Below, one piece after another: positions 17,889 to 27,417 of a DNA stretch of 64,000 nt. The notes under the pieces were generated by a model that was given only the letters and a program-made list of their open reading frames with translations, had not been told where the DNA came from and did no database searches. The stretch spans positions 124,001-188,000 of the forward strand of contig NZ_JAENJH010000003.1 in assembly GCF_016595675.1 (NCBI RefSeq), read 5' to 3'. The stretch comes from Prauserella cavernicola. Its GTDB lineage: Bacteria; Actinomycetota; Actinomycetes; Mycobacteriales; Pseudonocardiaceae. The position numbers and the translations under genes were made by a program. Position 1 is the first letter of the stretch. The number at the start of each line of letters is the position of its first letter.

Positions 17889-17937
17889 GCGGGTGGGGGC
17901 GGGTGACGGGTGGGAGACGCGAAGCGTCGCCGTGAGC
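17869..17937. repeat. 22-bp direct repeat with internal hairpin
   Basis: Two copies (17869-17890 and 17916-17937, 47 bp apart) begin with the same palindrome GACGCGAAGCGTC and end CCGTGAGC; they differ at one base. The first copy covers the last codons of the tetR gene. The 5-bp-stem hairpin twice in a row could be a weak terminator or a REP-like element. Confidence 0.6.
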
Positions 17938-17973
17938 TGGCGGGAGGGGCAGCGTCGCGGCGGTGTTTCGGGA

Positions 17974-17979
17974 TAGCAT
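17974..17979 (+). promoter_or_regulatory. -10 box of a leaderless transcript
   Basis: TAGCAT lies 7 nt before the GTG at 17987. The spacing places the transcription start at the start codon. No Shine-Dalgarno sequence is present between them. Confidence 0.45.
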
Positions 17980-17986
17980 CCGGGCC

Positions 17987-18907
17987 GTGATTGTCTCCGG
18001 CGGTGAAGCCCTCGTCGACCTCGTCCCCGCAGAGTCCACTGTGGATCTGCTCGCGCCCAGGCTGGGTGGTGGTCCCTACAACGTCGCGCTCGCGGCCGCC
18101 AGGCTCGGCGTGCCGACGGCGTTCCTGTCGCGGGTCTCCACCGACCGCTTCGGCGACGCGCTCGTGGAGCGGCTCCGGGCGTCCAACGTGGACATCTCGC
18201 TGCTGCAGCGCGGCCCCGAGCCCACCACGCTGGCCGTGGTCGCGCTCGACGAGCACTCCAGCGCGCGCTACAGCTTCTACACCGAAGGCACGGCCGACCG
18301 GCTCGTCACCGACCCCGGCCCGCTGCCCGACGAGACGACGGCGCTGTCGCTCGGCACGCTCGGCATGGTGCTCGAGCCAGGTGTCAGTGCGTACGAGGCC
18401 GTGCTGCGCCGCGAGTCCGAGCGCGGGGTGCTCACGGCGCTCGACCCGAACATCAGGGCCGACATGATCGCCGACGGGGCCGCGTACCGGACGCGGTTCG
18501 AGTCCTGGCTGCCGTACGTGCGCCTGCTCAAGCTGTCGATGGACGACGCGGAGTGGCTCGCGGGCGGGGCCGACGTCACCGACGCCGCGAAGGGCTGGCT
18601 CGACGCCGGCGTCGAGGCCGTGGTGCTGACGAACGGCGGCGACGGGCTGTCCGTGCTCACCACCGACGGCGAGGTGGCGAGCGCGCCGACCGTGTCCGTC
18701 GAGGTCGCCGACACCATCGGCGCCGGTGACACCGTGCAGGGCGCGCTGCTCGCGTGGCTCGCCGAGCAGGACGTCCGCCGGGTCGCGGACCTCGAGCCCG
18801 CCGACTGGTCGCAGGCGCTCGGCTACGCGGCCCGCGCGGCCGCGGTGACCGTGTCCCGCAACGGCGCGGAGCCGCCGACGACGGAGGAGCTCGCTCGATT
18901 CTCGTGA
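17987..18907 (+). CDS. PfkB family carbohydrate kinase (fructokinase-like)
   Basis: 306 residues. It phosphorylates a sugar or nucleoside with ATP. The glycine-rich substrate region GGGPYNVALAAARLG is at about 28-42 and the C-terminal PfkB signature VADTIGAGDTVQGALLAW, with the catalytic Asp in GAGD, is at about 242-259. GTG 17987 is favoured over longer readings because of the TAGCAT box 7 nt upstream. It appears monocistronic. Confidence 0.88.
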   Translation: MIVSGGEALVDLVPAESTVDLLAPRLGGGPYNVALAAARLGVPTAFLSRVSTDRFGDALVERLRASNVDISLLQRGPEPTTLAVVALDEHSSARYSFYTEGTADRLVTDPGPLPDETTALSLGTLGMVLEPGVSAYEAVLRRESERGVLTALDPNIRADMIADGAAYRTRFESWLPYVRLLKLSMDDAEWLAGGADVTDAAKGWLDAGVEAVVLTNGGDGLSVLTTDGEVASAPTVSVEVADTIGAGDTVQGALLAWLAEQDVRRVADLEPADWSQALGYAARAAAVTVSRNGAEPPTTEELARFS

Positions 18908-19141
18908 TCGCGTGAGGCATTCGTCACGTACCGCGACGCCGACCGTGTGAACCTGATCGCAAACGAATAGCTGTGGGTAACACGGTGGCTGCGAACAAGG
19001 CGCCTTCTGGACTAGCGTAAAGGGGAATGAATACCCCAGCGGGGCGGTGTGCGGCGCGGCTCAAGGGCCCATGTGTACGTATCCGGTGACCAGCGGAACC
19101 TGCTGTCACCACCGGCCCGTGTGACCGTGAGAGGCATGTGC

Positions 19142-20455
<1,314 letters not shown>

Positions 20456-20480
20456 GCACTCCGCTTCTCCGGTTCCAGCT

Positions 20481-20533
20481 GCAGTGAAGGCCACCTTTCC
20501 CGCGTTCAACGCGGTGAAGGTGGTCTTCACTGC
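20481..20533 (+). terminator. Long hairpin downstream of gltA (GTGAAGG family)
   Basis: The segment folds on itself almost completely: arm GCAGTGAAGG..CCACCTT pairs with AAGGTGG..CTTCACTGC, then CGCGTT with AACGCG around a one-base centre. Of 26 positions, one is mismatched and two are G-U. No T-run follows. It sits 25 bp after gltA and shares its outer arm with the hairpin at 26746. Confidence 0.75.
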
Positions 20534-20615
20534 ATTCGGGGGCGGGAGAAGTCGCGCCGTGTGCACCTTCGCGTTCAGTGGGAGCCGTCTTGCGGTGCGG
20601 GTGTGGCAGGCCCGC

Positions 20616-20720
20616 GTGCTGGAGCGGGGGACTCGCTGACCGGAGCGGGCGACTCGCGTGCTGGAGCGGGGGACTCGCGTGCTGGAGCGGGGGACTCGCG
20701 TGCTGGAGTGGGGGACTCGC
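20616..20720 (-). repeat. Array of five 21-bp units (GCGAGT family)
   Basis: Five exact 21-bp units; on this strand each starts GCGAGT and goes on as a C-rich stretch (CCCCCGCTCCAGCAC or close). Three are identical or nearly so. The array starts 21 bp after the stop of the ABC permease and has the same direction as that gene. The same unit family is at 40315-40972 and 60555-60846. Confidence 0.85.
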
Positions 20721-20741
20721 GTGGTTTGGCGCGGGTCGGCG

Positions 20742-21941
20742 TTAGCGGGTCAGGGCGTCTTTCAGGCTTACTCGGGTGCCCGTGCGCAGGATCGCGGCGT
20801 GGTACACGCGGCCGCCGAGCCACGTCAGCGCCGCGATGGCGGCGAGCGTGAGCACCAGCGCCGCGGCGACCTCCAGCGGGCCCGCCGAGCCCGTCGCGAT
20901 CCGGCTCGGCATCAGGATCGGCGACAGCGGCGGCACCAGCGACAGCACCGTCGCCGTGGTGCCTTCCGGCTCCTGCACCACCGAGAACCCCGCGATGAAC
21001 CCCACCAGCAGCACCATCGACACCGGGGTCAGCACCGTCTGCACGTCCTCCTGCCGCGACACGAGCGAACCCGCCGCCGCGAACACCGTCGCGTAGAGGA
21101 AGAAACCCAGCACGAACCACAGCAGGCCCCACAGCAGCGTGGTGGTCGCGATGCCGGTGATCGTCAGCACGCCGGTGGCGCTCGCCATCGCGAGTCCGGC
21201 CGCCCCGAGGATCGCCAGCTGCGTCAGACCCGTCAGCCCTAGTCCGATCACCTTGCCCAGCAACAGATGCCACGGGCGCACGGTGGAGAGCAGGATCTCC
21301 ACGACCCGGCTCGACTTCTCCTCCACGATGCCCTGCGCCACCAGCGAGCCGTACGTCGTGATTCCCATGTAGAGCAGGAACATCATCACCAGCGCGATCA
21401 CGAGGCGCTGGCCCTGCGCGGGATCGGTCCGCTCGAACGCGCTCACCTCGACACTCGCCGAGCCGACGTCGCTCAGCACCTCGGCCGGGTTCAGCCCGGC
21501 CTGCAGCAGCTTGGCGCGCAGCACCTCCTGCCCGGAGATCCCGTTGAGCAGCGCCTCGAGCTGTTGGTCCAGCTCGGATTTCACCTGCACGCGCAGGTTG
21601 GCCGGGCTGCCGGAGACCAATGCGTCCAGCTCGCCCGCCCGCACCTGTTCGGCACCCCGCTCCGGGTCGGCGATCCTGCGGGTCTCCACGTCGAGGCCCG
21701 CCTGCTGCGCTCCGGCCCTCAGCGGCTCCGCGACGGCCACCGCCTGACCGGTGAGCCCGACCGTGGTGCGTCCCGCGTTGCTCGCGAGGTTGGCCTGGAA
21801 GAGCAGATAACCGGCGAGGACGGCGAGGATCACGGCCGTGCCGATCAGGAAACCCCTGGTGCGCAGTCGTGCGCTCAGCTCCCGCTGCGCCACGAGGCGC
21901 ACGGCGGTGGCCGGCGGGACGGTGCGCCTTCGGCCGGTCAC
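20742..21941 (-). CDS. ABC-2 permease with large extracytoplasmic domain (NatB/YhaP-like)
   Basis: 399 residues. One N-terminal helix (about 30-50), then a roughly 130-residue outside domain (GLTGQAVAVAEP...VEVSAFERTD), then five or six helices containing the conserved GIVEEKSSRVVEILLSTVRPWHLLLGKVIGLG loop of NatB-type sodium/drug ABC exporters. GTG 21941 overlaps the ATPase stop (GTGA). Last gene of the tetR-glpD-ATPase-permease run; a 21-bp repeat array lies directly behind its stop. Confidence 0.87.
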   Translation of the reverse strand: MTGRRRTVPPATAVRLVAQRELSARLRTRGFLIGTAVILAVLAGYLLFQANLASNAGRTTVGLTGQAVAVAEPLRAGAQQAGLDVETRRIADPERGAEQVRAGELDALVSGSPANLRVQVKSELDQQLEALLNGISGQEVLRAKLLQAGLNPAEVLSDVGSASVEVSAFERTDPAQGQRLVIALVMMFLLYMGITTYGSLVAQGIVEEKSSRVVEILLSTVRPWHLLLGKVIGLGLTGLTQLAILGAAGLAMASATGVLTITGIATTTLLWGLLWFVLGFFLYATVFAAAGSLVSRQEDVQTVLTPVSMVLLVGFIAGFSVVQEPEGTTATVLSLVPPLSPILMPSRIATGSAGPLEVAAALVLTLAAIAALTWLGGRVYHAAILRTGTRVSLKDALTR

Positions 21942-22849
21942 GACGCGGCCTCCCCGGTGACGGCGCTGCGGAAGAGTTCGGTGAGCGAGGGGTGGTGCCG
22001 GGTGAACTCGCGCACCGGTCCGGTCGCGAGTGCCGCGGCGAGCACGGTCTGGTCGTCGATGTCCGGCGCCAGTTCCACCAGCGTGCCGTCGCCGTTCTCG
22101 GAGAGCACCCGCACCCCGGGCAGGTGCGCCGCCCAGCCGGCTGGCGCATCCGGCGCCAGCACCGTGATGCGGGAGGCGGCTCCCGCGGTGAGGCCGGAGA
22201 CCGAGTCGCACGCCACGATCTGTCCACTTCGGATGATTCCCACGCGGTCGCACAGGCGCTCCACCAGATCGAGCTGGTGACTGGAGAAGACCACGGGCAC
22301 TCCCGTGGCCGCCTTCTCGCGCAGCACGTCGCTCATCACGTCCACGGCGATGGGGTCCAGGCCGGAGAACGGTTCGTCGAGCACGAGCACGTCGGGCTCG
22401 TGCACCAGCGCCGCGGCGAGCTGCACCCGCTGCTGGTTGCCGAGCGAGAGCTTCTGTACCTCGTCGCCGCGTCGCTCGGCGAGACCGAGCCGCTCGATCC
22501 AGCTCTCGGCGCCGCGATGTGCCTCGTTGGCGGAGAAACCGTGCAGCTGTGCGAGATAGACGAGCTGGTCGAGTACCTTCATCTTCGGATAGAGCCCACG
22601 TTCCTCGGGCAGGTAACCGATGCGCGTGCGCGTCTCGTGGGTGACGGCCGCGCCGTCGAAACGGACCTCGCCGGAGTCGGCGGCCAGCACGCCGAGCACG
22701 ATCCGCATGGTGGTGGTCTTGCCCGCGCCGTTGCTGCCGACGAAGCCGAACAGTTCGCCGGGGCGCACGTCGAAGGTCACGGAGTCGAGGGCGGTGACCT
22801 TGCCGAACCGCTTCGAGACGCGGTCGATCTCCAGCGTCCGATCACCCAT
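21938..22849 (-). CDS. ABC transporter ATP-binding protein (NatA/YhaQ-like)
   Basis: 303 residues from ATG 22849, chosen because AGGAGGG stands 8 nt upstream; an ATG 33 bp earlier lacks one. Walker A is GSNGAGKTT, the signature is the unusual LSLGNQQ form found in the NatA/YhaQ group, and Walker B is VLVLDEPFSGLDP. The C-terminal part (ITVLAPDAPAGWAAHL...) is the accessory domain. Pairs with the permease encoded next (4-bp overlap). The 57-bp gap to glpD may hold a promoter, but read-through from glpD is likely. Confidence 0.88.
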   Translation of the reverse strand: MGDRTLEIDRVSKRFGKVTALDSVTFDVRPGELFGFVGSNGAGKTTTMRIVLGVLAADSGEVRFDGAAVTHETRTRIGYLPEERGLYPKMKVLDQLVYLAQLHGFSANEAHRGAESWIERLGLAERRGDEVQKLSLGNQQRVQLAAALVHEPDVLVLDEPFSGLDPIAVDVMSDVLREKAATGVPVVFSSHQLDLVERLCDRVGIIRSGQIVACDSVSGLTAGAASRITVLAPDAPAGWAAHLPGVRVLSENGDGTLVELAPDIDDQTVLAAALATGPVREFTRHHPSLTELFRSAVTGEAAS

Positions 22850-22906
22850 GCCGAGTTCCCTCCTGGCCGTGTCCACGGGCAAGGGTACGCGGCGCGCCGC
22901 AGGCCG

Positions 22907-24457
22907 TCAGGCCGTCTCGGCAAGTCCGTGCAGGGTACGGGCCACCAGGTCCGCCACGCGCTCGCGCGCGGCGTCGGCCTCGGTCGCGACGAGTCCCAGC
23001 CGGGTGCGCCGGTGCAGCACGTCGTCGGCGTCGAGCGCGCCCTCGTGCCGCACTGCCCAGACCACCTCCGCGCCGGTGATGCCGCAACCGGGGAACAACG
23101 GCCTGCCGAGGTCGTCGTCCATGTCGGCGAGGGCGGCCACGCGCGGCGCCTCGGTGCCGTACTTGGCGACCAGCTCTGGCGGCGCATCCACTGTGGACAA
23201 TGCTCGCCGGTCCGCTGCGCCGAGTAGTGGCAGATCCCTCGTGCGCACCGGTCCCGCGTCGAGTCCGCTGGCGCGCACCGCCCCGGTGACGGCGTCCTCG
23301 GCCATCTTGCGGTAGGTCGTGAGCTTGCCGCCCACCACGGTCAGCACGCCCGAGGCCGGGTCGGTGAGCACCGCGTGCCTGCGCGAGAGATCGGAGGTGC
23401 TGCCGTCGGCTGCGAGCAGTGGGCGCAGCCCGGCGAAGGTTCCGAGCACGTCGTCGTGCGTGAGCTCGCGTGCCAGCACGGCGGAGGCGGCCTTCAGCAG
23501 GAAGTCCACATCGGACTGTGGTGCCTCGGCGACCTCGGGAGGCTCGCCGGGCACCGGCTCGTCGGTGAGGCCGAGGTAGGCCCGTCCGCCGGGCTGGGGC
23601 AGCAGGAACACGAATCGGCTGTGCGAGCCGGGAACGGGAGCCAGTACCGACGTCTCGCCGAGTCCGGTGCGGTCCGCGTCGAGTACGACGTGTGAGCCGC
23701 GCGAGGGGCTCAGGTGCACCGAGGGCACGAGCGAACCCGCCCACACTCCTGTCGCGTTGACCACCTGACGGGCGTGCAGGTCGACGTGCTCGCCGGTCAG
23801 TTCGTCCCGGGCTCGCACCCGGTCGGCCGTCAGCTCGCTCACGCGCAGCCGGGTGAGCACGCGCGCGCCGAACGAGGCCGCGGTCCTCGCGAGTGCCACC
23901 ACGAGGCGCGCGTCGTCGGTGAGCGCGCCGTCGAAGGAGAGCAGTCCGCCGCGCAGCCCCGTCGGGCGCAGCCCGGGGGCGAGCGCGAGTGCCTCGGCGG
24001 CGGGCACCGAGCGTGGCCGGGGGAGCAGGCTCGACGGCGTCCGCGCGCTCCGGCGCAGCGCGTCGCCCGCGTGCAGCCCCGCGGTGGTGAGCAGCCGCTC
24101 CGCCCTCGGGGTGCCGTCGAAGAGCGGGAAGAGCTGCCCGAGCGCCCTGGTCAGGTGCGGAGCCGTGCGGGTCATGAGGATGCCGCGTTCCACCGCGCTC
24201 TCCCTGGCGATGGCCAGGTCCCCGTGCGCGAGGTAGCGCAGTCCGCCGTGCACGAGCTTGCTGGAGAAGCGCGACGTGCCGAAGGCGAGGTCGCGTGCTT
24301 CGACGAGGGCCACCGACAGTCCGCGCGAGGCGGCGTCGAGCGCGATCCCGGTTCCGGTCACGCCGCCACCGACCACCAGCAGGTCCACGCGCTCGCCCGA
24401 GGCCAGCTCGGCGAGTTCCCTGGACCGCCTGCGCGCGGACAGCGAGGCCCTGATCAT
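22907..24457 (-). CDS. glpD: Aerobic glycerol-3-phosphate dehydrogenase
   Basis: 516 residues. This membrane-associated FAD enzyme oxidises sn-glycerol 3-phosphate to DHAP and passes electrons to quinone. N-terminal dinucleotide fold VDLLVVGGGVTGTGIALDAASRG, the GlpD signature FGTSRFSSKLVHGGLRYL, and the C-terminal DAO_C region are all present. ATG 24457 overlaps the tetR stop by 4 bp. With the tetR and the divergent flavoprotein gene it repeats the order Rv2249c (glpD1)-Rv2250c-Rv2251 of M. tuberculosis. Confidence 0.94.
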   Translation of the reverse strand: MIRASLSARRRSRELAELASGERVDLLVVGGGVTGTGIALDAASRGLSVALVEARDLAFGTSRFSSKLVHGGLRYLAHGDLAIARESAVERGILMTRTAPHLTRALGQLFPLFDGTPRAERLLTTAGLHAGDALRRSARTPSSLLPRPRSVPAAEALALAPGLRPTGLRGGLLSFDGALTDDARLVVALARTAASFGARVLTRLRVSELTADRVRARDELTGEHVDLHARQVVNATGVWAGSLVPSVHLSPSRGSHVVLDADRTGLGETSVLAPVPGSHSRFVFLLPQPGGRAYLGLTDEPVPGEPPEVAEAPQSDVDFLLKAASAVLARELTHDDVLGTFAGLRPLLAADGSTSDLSRRHAVLTDPASGVLTVVGGKLTTYRKMAEDAVTGAVRASGLDAGPVRTRDLPLLGAADRRALSTVDAPPELVAKYGTEAPRVAALADMDDDLGRPLFPGCGITGAEVVWAVRHEGALDADDVLHRRTRLGLVATEADAARERVADLVARTLHGLAETA

Positions 24458-25095
24458 GGCGTCAGTGCCGCGCTCAGTACGTGCCGAAGCTCGCGGAACA
24501 GGGCCTCCTCCTCGACGTCGATCGTGGCGGGCCGCAGTGACAGCACGAACGACTGCACCACGAGCAGCAGCGCGCGCACCTGCGCTCCCGGCTCGCCCCT
24601 GCGGATCGAGCCGTCGCGCTGACCGTCCAGGACCAGCGCGCGCACCACGTCCTCGGCGAAGCGCTGGGTCGTGCCGAGCCGCTCGGTGACGTAGGGCAGC
24701 AGCAGTTCGGCGTCGAGGTCTAGCACGGTGCGCATCAGCGAGTCGGCCACCAGGCCGCGCACGGCGCCGACGGCGCTGTCGACCAGGCGTTCCCGTGCGT
24801 TGGTCGCGGTGCTGACCTCGGTGGCCACCCCTCGCAACAAGGTCCCGAACTCGCGGGTCATCAACGCCGCGAGGATGCTGCGGACATCAGGGAAGCGCCG
24901 GTACAGCGTCATCCTGCTCACCTCGGCGGTGCGGGCGATCTCGGCGAGCGTGGTGCGCCGGACCCCGGTGGCCAGCACGCACTGCTTGGCAGCGTCGAGC
25001 AGCTCGTCGTCCGACACGCGACTCGCTGCGGACCGGTCACGGGTGGCCGCGAGCGCGCTCTGAGGCTTGACGACAGTGTGACGTTCGAGCTTCAT
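24454..25095 (-). CDS. TetR family regulator of the glpD/flavoprotein locus
   Basis: 213 residues with about 30 residues before the helix-turn-helix (TTLAEIARTAEVSRMTLYRRFPDVRSI). By position it corresponds to Rv2250c. The start codon lies inside a 31-bp inverted repeat shared with the divergent gene, so autorepression together with control of the flavoprotein is the simplest reading. Co-transcribed with glpD (ATGA overlap). Confidence 0.85.
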   Translation of the reverse strand: MKLERHTVVKPQSALAATRDRSAASRVSDDELLDAAKQCVLATGVRRTTLAEIARTAEVSRMTLYRRFPDVRSILAALMTREFGTLLRGVATEVSTATNARERLVDSAVGAVRGLVADSLMRTVLDLDAELLLPYVTERLGTTQRFAEDVVRALVLDGQRDGSIRRGEPGAQVRALLLVVQSFVLSLRPATIDVEEEALFRELRHVLSAALTP

Positions 25096-25105
25096 GTGTC
25101 ACACT
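25075..25105. promoter_or_regulatory. Operator covering the divergent tetR and flavoprotein starts
   Basis: AGTGTGAC (25075-25082) and GTCACACT (25098-25105) are perfect inverted arms separated by 15 bp; the right arm also contains TGTGTCACA, itself a small palindrome. The site covers the tetR ATG (25095), a strong sign of autoregulation. Confidence 0.6.
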
Positions 25106-25111
25106 TTAGTG

Positions 25112-26743
25112 GTGAAAGACAGTGTTGACCACCGCCTACGAGGATCGTGGACTCCCGAAGGTCCCGGAGCGGTCGAACTAGCCCCCAAGGCTATGCGCTG
25201 GCTTGAGCAGCGTATCGGCGAATGCACCGCGGACGCTCCTGTCGCACCGAATTCGGCCATAGCCGTCGCGGAGTCCCGGATACCCACCGCCGCGCACGCC
25301 AAACTGGTCGCGATCGTGGGCGAGGAGTACGTGCTGGACGATCCGGCCGAGCGACTCGGCCGCAGCGGTGGGCTGTCCTACGTCGACCTGCTGCGCCGCC
25401 GCTATCCCTCGTCCCCGCCCGCCGTGCCCGACGCCGTGGTGCTGCCCGCGGACCCCGAACAGGTGCAGCGCGTGCTCGAGGTGTGCGCCGAGCACGACAT
25501 CGGCGTGGTGCCCTTCGGCGGTGGCACCTCCGTCGTCGGCGGGGTCACCGCGCTGCGCGGCGACAAGGACAGCGTGCTCGTGCTGGACCTCGAGCGGCTC
25601 GACCGGCTCGTCTCCGTCGACCCCGTGTCGCGAGTGGCCGTGTTCCAGGCAGGTGTGCGAGGTCCTGACGCGGAGCGCCTGCTGTCGGTTCACGGACTCA
25701 CCCTCGGCCACGTGCCGCAGTCGTTCGAACGCGCCACCATCGGCGGTTTCGCCGCGACGCGGTCCGCAGGCCAGGCGTCGTCCGGCTACGGCCGGTTCGA
25801 GGACATGGTCACCGGGGTGCGGCTGGCGACGCCGAAGGGTGAGTGGCGGCTCGGGGTCGCGCCGGCGTCGGCGGCGGGACCGGACCTGCGTGCGCTGGTG
25901 CTCGGCAGCGAGGGCACGCTCGTCGTGCTCACCGAGGTCGCCGTGCGTGTGCGCCCGCTGCCCGAGCGCGAGCGGTTCGAGGGCTTCGTGCTCGACGGCT
26001 GGGAACGCGGCACGCTCGCCGTGCGACACCTGGCCCAGCGTGGCCTGCTCGCCGACGTCACCCGGCTGTCCGATGTGGACGAGACGGCGTCGTCGTTCGC
26101 GCTCTCGGGCGGCTGGAAGACCGGACTGCTGCGCCGGTACCTCGGCGCGAAGGGGATCGCGCAGCCGTGCCTGCTGATCCTCGGCTGGTACGGCGATGCC
26201 GTGCAGCGGCGCAGGGAAGCCGTGCGCAGCCTGCGCGCGGCCGGTGCCGTCGGACTGGGCGCGGCGCCGGGGCACGCGTGGCAGCGCGGGCGCTTCACCG
26301 GCCCGAGGCAACGCGACGCTTTGCTCGAGGCGGGCGCGTGCGTCGAGACGCTGGAGACCGCGGCGCACTGGTCCGAGCTGCCCGCGGTGTACGAGCGGGT
26401 GCGCTCCGCCCTGCACGGCGCGCTGGAGAGCCCGCTCGTGCTGTGCCACGTCTCGCACGCCTACGAGACGGGTGCCTCGCTGTACTTCACGGTGCTCGCC
26501 GCGCGCGATCACTCCGACCCGATCGGGCAGTGGGAGCGGGCGAAACGAGCCGCGTCGGAGGCCATCGCCGGGCAGGCGGCGACGATCTCCCACCACCACG
26601 CCGTCGGCACCGACCACGCGCCCTATCTCGCCGCGGAGATCGGCGCGGTAGGCGTGAACGTACTCCGAGCGGCCAAGACCGCCGTGGACCCGAAGGGCAT
26701 CCTCAACCCGGGCAAACTCCTACCCCCCGCACCCCAGCGCTGA
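25112..26743 (+). CDS. FAD-binding oxidase, alkyl-DHAP-synthase-like (Rv2251-type)
   Basis: About 543 residues of the VAO/PCMH flavoprotein family. FAD-binding PP-loop region VVLPADPEQVQRVLEVCAEHDIGVVPFGGGTSVVGGV, then LGHVPQSFERATIGGFAATRSAGQASSGYGRFEDMVTG, which is typical of alkyldihydroxyacetonephosphate synthases, and a C-terminal HHHAVGTDHAPYLAAEIG with the conserved His cluster, ending DPKGILNPGKLLP. GTG 25112 or 25109 is preferred over ATG 25094, which lies in the operator and overlaps the tetR start codon. With glpD next door, a glycerophosphate or ether-lipid related role is likely but unproven. Confidence 0.85.
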   Translation: MKDSVDHRLRGSWTPEGPGAVELAPKAMRWLEQRIGECTADAPVAPNSAIAVAESRIPTAAHAKLVAIVGEEYVLDDPAERLGRSGGLSYVDLLRRRYPSSPPAVPDAVVLPADPEQVQRVLEVCAEHDIGVVPFGGGTSVVGGVTALRGDKDSVLVLDLERLDRLVSVDPVSRVAVFQAGVRGPDAERLLSVHGLTLGHVPQSFERATIGGFAATRSAGQASSGYGRFEDMVTGVRLATPKGEWRLGVAPASAAGPDLRALVLGSEGTLVVLTEVAVRVRPLPERERFEGFVLDGWERGTLAVRHLAQRGLLADVTRLSDVDETASSFALSGGWKTGLLRRYLGAKGIAQPCLLILGWYGDAVQRRREAVRSLRAAGAVGLGAAPGHAWQRGRFTGPRQRDALLEAGACVETLETAAHWSELPAVYERVRSALHGALESPLVLCHVSHAYETGASLYFTVLAARDHSDPIGQWERAKRAASEAIAGQAATISHHHAVGTDHAPYLAAEIGAVGVNVLRAAKTAVDPKGILNPGKLLPPAPQR

Positions 26744-26745
26744 CA

Positions 26746-26804
26746 ACCGCGGTGAAGGGCACCTCTACCGCATTGAACGCAGTAAAGGTGCCCTTCACCG
26801 CGGT
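26746..26804. terminator. Bidirectional hairpin, GTGAAGG family
   Basis: A 59-bp inverted repeat with 29-bp arms and only three mismatches: ACCGCGGTGAAGGGCACCT pairs with AGGTGCCCTTCACCGCGGT. It begins 2 bp after the flavoprotein stop and covers the last codons of the convergent gene, so it can terminate both. Related to the hairpin at 20481. Confidence 0.85.
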
Positions 26805-27352
26805 AGCGGGATCGGGGTGGCGTTCAGGCCGTGGGTGAGTGCTGGGGTTCCCGTCAGGTGCAGGGCCTCGTGTTGGGGGACTTTCGCCGTGCGCACCGGG
26901 GCGCCGTCGACCAGCAACGGCATCCGCGCCGGCCCCGCGGCGACGTAGGTGAGCACGCCCTCGACCGCCGCGCCGTCCTCGAGCCGCACGGTGCCGGTGT
27001 GCAGGCGCGCGAGGTCGTAGCGCACCCCGCGGCCCTCACAGCGATCCAGTACCTCGACCTGCTCCGGCGTCGCGAACCACACCGCGTGCCACTCCGTCAC
27101 GCCGGGCGCGGCGGACAGCGTCGCGGGCCGCTGACCGTCCCGCTCGCGCAGCCCGCTCGCCCACACCGCGGCAAGGCCCGTGCACTCGGCTCGGGCCACA
27201 ACCACCGGCTCGGCGCCGAGGCCCAGGTTCTCCCTCAGCCACGTGATCTTGGCCGGGCACGCGTTGGAGCCGTAGGCGAGCACGGGAATCCGGTCCGTGC
27301 GCCAGCCCCGCGGCGCCGTGTCCAGCGGATGACCCGCCCCGTCCCGGTGCAC
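26795..27352 (-). CDS. Conserved hypothetical protein, gamma-glutamylcyclotransferase-like
   Basis: 185 residues from GTG 27352. PVLAYGSNACPAKI resembles the AYGSN phosphate loop of the gamma-glutamylcyclotransferase fold, and CEGRGVRYDLARLHTG fits the same family's later strand. The open frame continues upstream without a stop, and its translation (FTDADFPPNPYPG...) looks like real protein, up to the end of the dehydrogenase gene; only CTG codons (27421 or 27415) could start it there. Next to a mycothiol enzyme, a thiol-related role is tempting but not shown. Confidence 0.7.
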   Translation of the reverse strand: MHRDGAGHPLDTAPRGWRTDRIPVLAYGSNACPAKITWLRENLGLGAEPVVVARAECTGLAAVWASGLRERDGQRPATLSAAPGVTEWHAVWFATPEQVEVLDRCEGRGVRYDLARLHTGTVRLEDGAAVEGVLTYVAAGPARMPLLVDGAPVRTAKVPQHEALHLTGTPALTHGLNATPIPLPR

Positions 27353-27417
27353 GAACGAGCACTCCGGTCGCGCACCGGGATACGGGTTGGGCGGGAAGTC
27401 GGCGTCGGTGAACAGGA

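Noticed and set aside
18908-19141. RNA gene or riboswitch in the gltA leader
   Set aside because: Only a small CCCC-AGC-GGGG hairpin and a -10-like box are visible; nothing matches a conserved riboswitch core that I can recognise.
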